Source: Fallopia convolvulus (taxonomy: Eukaryota > Streptophyta > Magnoliopsida > Caryophyllales > Polygonaceae). From it: DNA of 64,000 bases. The stretch lies in NCBI GenBank assembly GCA_964016875.1, contig OZ024724.1, positions 43,143,820 through 43,207,819 of the forward strand. Reading direction: 5' to 3'. Positions 56,521 to 64,000 of this stretch are shown in pieces (within the stretch, counting starts at the first letter, position 1; the number at the start of each line of letters is the position of its first letter). Below the pieces are notes generated by a model. The model searched no databases. It had not been told where the DNA came from and saw nothing but the letters and a program-made list of their open reading frames with translations. The position numbers and the translations under genes were made by a program.

Positions 56521-57687
56521 GTATATTCAGGAATACCGATTGTATATATGGTTACAATAAATGTATATAGAAATAAATACGTTGTATACAGAGAACATTT
56601 ATACATGTTTACGTAATACATATATTTTATACATTAATAAAGATGTTTTATACATATTTAGGACATATATATACACATCAGCGTATATGGATCACATGTA
56701 TGTAAAATAAGTGTATATAAATTATAATAATTGTATATAACATTACAACTATTTTATACTAAGATCAATATAGACACATCATACTCATTCGTGTATAATT
56801 GGTGTATTAATTTCTAATAATTGTACACATATTTAAACGGTGTATATGCTCAACATATGTACAGTTTTTTTTACTCCACGTAGAATTAAAAATAGTTAAA
56901 ATATAAGTCATGTATATTAATTGTGAATTACATGTATATACGCTAATATCGAATTTATTCATAATTCAAATTGTACATGTAAAAGACATGTTTTTATTAA
57001 TTGTACATACAATAATGCAAATAGTATCCAGTCACAAGAATTTTCGTATATACATTTATCATGTTGTTATATACAATAGTTCAATATATATATACATAAT
57101 GAAGATATTATATACAAAATTACCTGACACCATATTTCTACGATTAATGATTTTTGAGCAGTCCTGGCGTTCAGCGTGCAGTTCCGAGCAGTTCGACGTG
57201 GTGGTTCGATGTGGTGGTTCCATTGGCGCTTCAATCGCAATGGAGGTTGCGGGTCTCCAGTGAATTATTTGCTGATCGAAGTGGTGGTTCGGTGGTGGCC
57301 GATAATTGTGGGCGAGCGCGACTGAGGGTGAACGGTGGTGGATTTGGGTGTCAAGCGGTGTGAAATGGGATTCGAGCGTACTGTGGTTACAGTGGTGGCT
57401 GAAATTTCTCAATGGAGGTTTCATGGCGTTGATTTGTCTCCAGAGATCTTATCCCCACAATGTGCGATTTATCACGTTAAAAACAATTTTTGATTTTACA
57501 AAATTTTTAATTATGGTAGTTAGAAGGAGTAAATCATGGGGAGAAGATCTCTCCTATTTTTGATTGTTTTGCTATTTTTCTTATTTTTGTATATTGTAGA
57601 TACTAATCTCACTATCCATCCCAATCTCATCCAATGGATGAGATTTGTTCTCTTGTTCTCTATAGGATCTTGTTCCCTATATATATA
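56521..57687 (-). other. Presumed intron, leader and TIR end of the FAR1-type element
   Basis: 56521-57150 is AT-rich with many GTATATA and GTATACA motifs and looks like an intron. 57150-57440 is less AT-rich and may be a leader exon. 57560-57687 resembles a transposon end: AGGGAACAAGATCCTATAGAGAAC beside TATATATA, with a perfect palindrome at 57623-57645. The region from 62541 to the window end has the same layout. Confidence 0.5.
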
Positions 57688-59210
57688 GGGCATGGTTCCG
57701 GTGGGGACCACCCTTGTGGTAAGACACATTGCTTAAAATGAGGACCAATCTCAACCATTGGATTTACCCCTCTATTATGTATTCAATGGTCAAGATTTTC
57801 CCAAATTTTTATTTTTCAAGTTTTATTTTATTTTTTTATTTATTTTTTTTATTTATTTTTTATTTTTCTTTTTCTTTTTTCTTTTTTCTTTTTAAATTTG
57901 TATTTTTTTTACTTTTTTTGTTATTTTTTTAATTTTGTGAAAATACAATTATTTTAAAAATGAACTTAAAACACATAAAAATTGAACTTATCATAGATAA
58001 AAAATGAACTCGTAGAACATAACAATTGAACTCATACAATATTTAATTTTTAATTTTTTTAATTTTTAATTTTTTAATTTTTTAATTTTTTAATTTTTTA
58101 ATTTTTTAATTTTTTAATTTTTTAATTTTTTAATTTTTTAATTTTTTAATTTTTTAATTTTTTAATTTTTTAATTTTTTAATTTTTTAATTTTTTAATTT
58201 TTTAATTTTTTAATTTTTTAATTTTTTAATTTTTTAATTTTTTAATTTTTTAATTTTTTAATTTTTAATTTTTTAATTTTTTAATTTTTTAATTTTTTAA
58301 TTTTTTAATTTTTTAATTTTTTAATTTTTTAATTTTTTAATTTTTTAATTTTTTAATTTTTTAATTTTTTAATTTTTTAATTTTTTAATTTTTTAATTTT
58401 TTAATTTTTTAATTTTTTAATTTTTTAATTTTTTAATTTTTTAATTTTTTAATTTTTTAATTTTTTAATTTTTTAATTTTTTAATTTTTTAATTTTTTAA
58501 TTTTTTAATTTTTTAATTTTTTAATTTTTTTATGCTATTTTTTTAGTTTTCTGAAAATTGAATTATTTTAAAAATGAACTCAAAGCACATAAAAATTGAA
58601 CTTATCATAGATTAAAAATGAACTCGTAGAATATAAAAATTGAACTCCTAACATAAAAAATTGAACTTCTAGTGTATAAAAATGAACTCGTAGTATATAA
58701 AATTTGAACCGTCATATTTAACGTTTTAAAGATTTTTTTCATTTTTCATTTTTTTAAAATTTTTCATTTTTTTAAAATTTTTTAATTTTTTAATTTTGCT
58801 ATTTTTTTAGTTTTGCGAAAATCGAATTATTTTAAAAATGAACTCAAAACACATAAAAATTGAACTTATCATAGATAAAAAATGAACTCGTAGAATATAA
58901 AAATTTAACTCATACAATATTGAAAATTGAACTCCTAACATAAAAAAATTAAACTTCTAGTGTATAAAAATGAACTCGTATTATATAAAAATTGAAATGT
59001 CATATTTATTATTTTTAAAGCTTTTTTTAACAAAGAATATAATATAAAAAATTCGAAAAAAAATTCCGAAAAAAATAAAAATAATAAAATAAAAAAATAA
59101 AAAATTAACCATCCAATATATAGTGATGATGTAAATCTAATGGTTGAGATTAGTCCTCACTTTAAGCCCAAGTTCTCACCACAAGAGTGGGTCTCACTTG
59201 AACCAAAACA
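57688..59210. mobile_element. TIR element A, non-autonomous, (TA)n-flanked
   Basis: Left end GGTTCCGGTGGGGACCACCC and right end, read inward, GGTTCAAGTGAGACCCACTC. Both are followed by CTTGTGGT, CTTAAA(A/G)TGAGGAC and AATCTCAACCATTGGATT. The terminal repeat is about 100 bp and imperfect. The interior has GAACTCGTA/GAACTCATA motif arrays and a roughly 490-bp run of the 8-mer AATTTTTT. No coding. It may be a Mutator-like relative, but the superfamily is not proven. Confidence 0.8.
58035..58529. repeat. (AATTTTTT)n microsatellite-like array
   Basis: About 60 copies of the 8-mer with very few interruptions, inside TIR element A. The matching position in element B holds (ATTTTTT)n of different period. 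Confidence 0.95.
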
Positions 59211-59232
59211 TATATATATATATATATATATA

Positions 59233-60675
59233 GCATGGTTCCGGTGAGGACCACTCTTGTGGTAAGGCCTTTGGCTTAAAATGAGGACAAATCTCAACCA
59301 TTGGATTTACCCCTCTATTATGTATTCAATGGTCAAGATTTTTTTAAATTTTTTCATTTTTCATTTTTTTCATTTTTTTCATTTTTTTTTATTTTTTTAT
59401 TTTTTTATTTTTTAATTTTTTAATTTTATTTTTAATTTTTAATTTTTTATTATTATTTTTAATTTTTAATTTTTAATTTTTAATTTTTAATTTTTAATTT
59501 TTAATTTTTAATTTTTTATTTTTTATTTTTTATTTTTTATTTTTTATTTTTTATTTTTTATTTTTTATTTTTTATTTTTTATTTTTTATTTTTTATTTTT
59601 TATTTTTTATTTTTTATTTTTTATTTTTTATTTTTTATTTTTTATTTTTTATTTTTTATTTTTTATTTTTTATTTTTTTTATTTTTTATTTTTTTTGCTA
59701 TTTTTTTTTAGTTTTGCGAAAATCGAATTTTTTTAAAAATGAACTTAAAGAACATAAAAATTGAACTCATACAATATTAAAAATTAAACTCCTAACATAA
59801 AAAAATTGAACTTCTAGTGTATAAAAATGAACTCGTAGTATATAAAAATTGAACTTTCATATTTAACGTTTTTAAAGCTTTTTTTCATTTTTTTTTCATT
59901 TTTCATTTTTTTATTTTTCATTTTTTATTTTTTTTATATTTTTTATATTTGTTTGCTATTTTTTTAGTTTTGAGAAAATCAAATTATTTTAAAAATGAAC
60001 TTAAAGCACATAAAAATTGAATTTATCATATATAAAAAATGAACTTGTAGAATATAAAAATTGAACTCATATTGAAAATTGAACTCCTAACATAAAAAAA
60101 ATTGAATTTCTAGTGTATAAAAATGAACTCGTAGTATATAAAAATTAAACCGTCATATTTAACGTTTTTAAAGCTTTTTTCAAAAAAATTCATTTTTCAT
60201 TTTTTTCATTTTTTTCATTTTTTTTTATTTTTTTATTTTTTTATTATTTTTCTATTTTTTTATTTTTGCAAAAATCGAATTATTTTAAAAATGAACTCAA
60301 AACACATAAATATTGAACTTATCATAGATAAAAAATGAACTCGTACAATTTTAAAATTTAACTCATACAATATTGAAAATTGAACTGCTAACATAAAAAA
60401 TTTGAACTTCTATTGTATAAAAATGAACTCGTAGTATATAAAAATTGAATTGTCATATTTAATATTTTTAAAGCTTTTTTTTAACAAAGAATATTATATA
60501 AAAAATACGAAATAAATTCCGAAAAAAAATAAATAAAATAAAAATAAAAATAATAAAAAAATAAAAAAATCTTGACCATCTAATTTATAGTGATGATATA
60601 AATCTAACGGTTGAAATTAGTCCTCACTTTAAGCCAAAAGTCTCACCACAAGAGTGGGTCTCACTTGAACCAAAA

Positions 60676-60677
<2 letters not shown>
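59233..60677. mobile_element. TIR element B, same family as A
   Basis: Left end GCATGGTTCCGGTGAGGACC and right end GGTTCAAGTGAGACCC read inward, with the same subterminal AATCTCAACCATTGGATT. Motif arrays include AATGAACTCGTAG(T/A)ATAT and TTGAACTCATAC. It is separated from A by about 22 bp of TA repeats and has the same orientation. An (ATTTTTT)n tract lies at about 59500-59690. No coding. Confidence 0.82.

Positions 60678-60744
<67 letters not shown>
60678..60744. repeat. (TA)n microsatellite
   Basis: About 33 TA units between TIR elements B and C; the probable preferred target of this transposon group. Confidence 0.97.
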
Positions 60745-60747
<3 letters not shown>

Positions 60748-62485
60748 TTTTGGTTCAAGAGAAACGAGAGTTATAGAGAAACGGGGGAAAGAATATGAGG
60801 CGTCGAATGAGGGTAATTTAAAGGTGAGATTTGAGGGTCCATTATATTTTAATTAGGGAAAGAATTATCTGATTGAAATTAAAAAGGAATGTCCGAAATT
60901 TAAGGAGGCTGAATTAGAAAAATTCTTAAAAAATCATAATTGATTTGCAGATTGGTAAATGGTGTGATTTTCAAATTCAATTTTCAAAATTAAATAGGCT
61001 TATTTTATTACTAAAATTTAGGAGATAATTGTCATATTTAAAAAATAAAAAAGGCAAGATATTATAAAATATGATTGTTTTTCTACTACACATAACTCGA
61101 ATGTGTATATAAAATATCTGAATATTAAGTACAAAATATCGAACATTTACGCAATATATATGAACTTCGCAGTTTCGAACATTTCTACAAAATAACTTGA
61201 ATATTAACTTCACAGTTTTGAACATGTGCATTAAATAATTCGAATATGTACAAAATTTATCTGAATATTAACTTCATAATTTTGAACATGTGCATAAAAG
61301 AACTCGAATATGTATATAATATATCTGAATATTAAGTACAAAATTTCTAACTTGTACCCAATATATTTGAACTTTATAATTTTAAACATGTGTACAAAAT
61401 AACTCGAATATGTACACAATATATTTAAATATTAACTTAACCGTTTTGAACACGTGTACAAAAGAACTCGAATATGTCTACAATATATCTGAATGTTAAG
61501 TACAAAATCTCAAACATGTGCACAGAATATATGAATATTAACTTCACAATTTTGAACATGTGTACAAACGAACTTGAATACAATATATTTGAATATTAAG
61601 TACAAAATCTCGACCATGTACACAATATATATGAATATTAATAACTTTATAGTCTTGAACATGTCTACAAACGAACTCGAATATGTATTCAATATATATG
61701 AATATTAAGTACATAATTTTGAACATGTATACAAAATATTTGAATAATAAACGAAAAAATGAGCTGGAAAAAGATGAGGTGGCAAATTCAGATCCGCTTT
61801 GCCGATATTTGATTGAGCCTGCAAAATCAAGAACCTCCAAATTCAAGAACTTCCAAAATTTCTTAAGCATGGAAAATCAAGAAACAAGTTGATAATGGGC
61901 CTTCATTGATGATAAATCATTCATCGGGATTAAGCACATAGAAATTTGTTCAAGCCTCGAAATTTTTTCATGGATGAGAAATTTAAAAATATAGAGAGAG
62001 GGTATGAATCGGTTGAAAATTTGGAAAACGAAACAAGTTAATAATTAAACATGTGTAAGAAAACGAAACATGAAAAAATCTAAGAAATTAATTACCGAAA
62101 GTTGAACAGACGACTAGAAACAAGTAGATTTAGATGGAAGAATGACTAACAATGGAGAATTAGAGAAATCGTCTTCAAAAGCGAATGAGGAAGATGGAGG
62201 ATCTCGTTTCTACGTTTTAGGAAAATCAAATGTGGAGATATTGGAAATTGACATTAATTAGAATTGGTGAGAGAGAGAGAGAGATTGGAGAGAGAAATTG
62301 ATATTAATGTTAAGTTTTTCTTTTGTGAGATATGGAGAGAGAAAATGGGTATAATCATCTATTTTTACCAAATTTCAACCAATATGAACCTTTTTATTTT
62401 TAATCTCAACCATTAGATTAATTAAATCCAAGGATCACAATTATTTTCCCCGTTTCTCTCTAGTAAGGGGTTCTCTAGATACTCA
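60745..62485. mobile_element. TIR element C with about 120-bp internal repeats
   Basis: Left end GGTTTTGGTTCAAGAGAAAC with TAGAGAAACGGGGGAAAG. The right end read inward has TAGAGAGAAACGGGGAAAAT, then AATCTAATGGTTGAGATTA. 61080-61750 contains about six copies of a unit of about 120 bp with GAACATGTG(C/T)ACAAA, GAACTCGAATATGTA and TGAATATTAA(C/G)T motifs. The open frames through the repeats are low-complexity and not believable proteins. Confidence 0.7.
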
Positions 62486-62540
62486 TTCTCTCTCTCTCTC
62501 TCTCTCTCCCTCTCTCTCTCTCTTTATATATATATATAGT
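62486..62540. repeat. (TC)n then (TA)n microsatellite
   Basis: About 18 TC units with one interruption, followed by about 8 TA units, between elements C and D. Confidence 0.95.
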
Positions 62541-64000
62541 ATTAGGTTCTATAGATACCCTTCTTAGGCTGCTACATAGTGACTTAATCTAGAGCGTTAG
62601 ATTTAATTAGAATAAACGGATCAGATTAATTAGTAATTGTGATGGGTAAATGCAACACACAGGATTAGAGCTACTTACCGTAAATATAAGATACTGAAAG
62701 ATTTGTTTTGATTTTTATTCCCACAAAAAATCCATTATTATCTTCTCTCTCTTAAGATACATGAATGGGATTCGATTATTCAGTTTCTAATATTGCGAAA
62801 CTGCTCTTCCCTCTGTAAAATCATTGAGAGCATGTTCATCTTTTCTCCGGGGCATTTTCCGACGGCTTTCGATTGGAGTGTAATCTACTTGAGGTAATAT
62901 CCAACGTCTTCTCCTGATTTCTTTGAATCCGGCGTCTTTGAATCTGACATCCTTCTTCACTATCATTAATTCCAGCGTCTACAATTTCAATTTCTTTGAA
63001 TCCGACGATTTTGAATTAGGCGTCTTCAATATACGTCTTCCATCTGCTCGTGGATTTACCGATTATAATCCGCGGCGCTTGCATCAAATTCTAACCAACG
63101 AAATCTCAATCTTCGGCTTTGTTATCAATCTACAATATTTCGGACTCCAAAAATCATTACCATGGAAGAAGGTATGCTTTCAATTTATAAATTATACATA
63201 TTAATTACTTTAATTTAACGCAAAAACTTTGATTGTATATGATGCCAAGACATTCTTGAAAAAATGTAGAGGTCGAAAAAAATATAATAGTACATATATG
63301 CATAAATAATTATTATCGTATACGTGATAATTTATATGTGTATACATTATTAAATTACATCATATTATCACCAATATGAGAATTCTTATATACATGATTA
63401 AAATACATATACGAATATTTATATATGATTAAAAGTGTGTGTATACATACATAGTATTTGTATATGACTGCAATATTTGATTTATACATGATTATATATA
63501 CATATATACATTATTGTTCTTACAACTTAGCCATATTAAAATAATTTTAATGTTTACCAACGTGTATAATATTAATATAAATAACATATACATTATTTAA
63601 CAAAGTGTATGAATATTCTTTCATGTATACATGACCTTAATTTATATATACACGATTTATTTACCTACATACATGATAATCTTCTTCCATTTACATGATA
63701 TTATATATTTGTATATAATCTTTGTTTGTATACATAATAGTAGTTTACACATGTATGAATAAAGTTGGGCTATCTACATGATTTATTACATGTATATACA
63801 CTAATTTATTGATCGTTCATGTGCAGGCTCTTGGGTTTATAGCGTGTAGAATTATGATGTCATGGGAGGCAAATCATGTCAATTGATTGGAAGTAACTGA
63901 GAAAGATGTTAAGATTTGTCTTGGGCTGCCACGGGTCGCACAAAAATTGTTAAGAAGACAAACGATGAAAACAAGGAGCTTGTTAGGGAATTTAGAAAAT
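62541..64000 (+). mobile_element. TIR element D, left part, possibly coding
   Basis: Starts beside (TA)n with TATTAGGTTCTATAGATACC, then the subterminal AATCTAGAGCGTTAGATTT. 62830-63175 is less AT-rich with repeated TTTGAATC(C/T)G(A/G)C-type segments and could be a leader exon. 63180-63825 is rich in GTATA(C/T)A motifs and looks like an intron ending TGTGCAG at about 63826. The last 170 bp may be coding: one frame reads TEKDVKICLGLPRV, a pattern I associate with N-terminal regions of plant MULE-associated proteins, but this is weak. The element runs off the window. Confidence 0.5.

Noticed and set aside
57729..57932. Phe-rich open frame
   Set aside because: Translation of T-rich low-complexity DNA inside TIR element A.
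60611..60856. Open frame with a repeated Tyr-Ile run
   Set aside because: It is the translation of the (TA)n microsatellite.
62923..63204. Protein-coding gene of 93 codons in element D
   Set aside because: Repeated Thr-Ser-Phe-Phe/Phe-Glu-Ser text from local duplications, likely a leader; no domain recognised.

Overview
This is repeat-dense nuclear DNA from a flowering plant, probably a eudicot. The evidence is plant-type Ty3/gypsy lineages (Tekay/Del chromovirus, Athila, Tat) with primer sites matching plant initiator tRNA-Met and tRNA-Asp, a Helitron, a mariner-like transposase remnant, a FAR1-type transposase remnant and a cluster of TIR elements flanked by (TA)n. I see no intact host gene, no rRNA or tRNA gene and no CRISPR array. 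Species cannot be read from the sequence.

Layout. 1-2379 is a plus-strand Tekay-like LTR whose start lies outside the window. 2556-16698 is a minus-strand Tekay block arranged LTR - internal - LTR - partial internal. Both LTRs carry the same nested Athila-type LTR; it is complete at 5208-6706 with an ACGAG duplication and partly deleted in the second LTR. 16699 to about 18990 is the 3' end of an Athila-type element. About 19030-39031 is a minus-strand Tat element (3' UTR minisatellite, integrase, extra RNase H, reverse transcriptase, protease, gag, part of a 5' LTR). It is interrupted by a complete plus-strand Athila element (19550-31970, duplication AGCCC) and by a plus-strand Tekay fragment (about 37035-38557). 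An Athila-type LTR fragment follows (to 39879), then AT-rich DNA with a Helitron (40823-41655), a decayed tandem repeat (42555-43545), a mariner-like remnant (about 44080-45090) and a FAR1/MULE-type pseudogene. That pseudogene is split by a young minus-strand Athila-type element (45827-56195, duplication TTTCT). From about 57560 to the window end lies a run of TIR elements separated by TA or TC microsatellites.

How the parts relate. The plus-strand Athila has an uninterrupted 1250-codon protease-RT-RNase H-integrase frame but a broken gag. The minus-strand Athila-type element keeps gag, protease and the third ORF with a few stops but lacks RT, RNase H and integrase, so it must have moved with enzymes from another element. 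LTR differences counted by eye are about 2.4% (33 of 1383) and about 1.6%, so both are recent.

The most unusual signal is a set of short GC-rich or GTTAAC-type palindromic modules. Within one element they are nearly identical and sit in the LTR, the gag-protease linker, the pol-ORF3 spacer and the 3' UTR. Between related elements the positions are similar but the sequence differs. A second signal is a hairpin just after pol whose stem changes on both sides between the two Athila-type elements.
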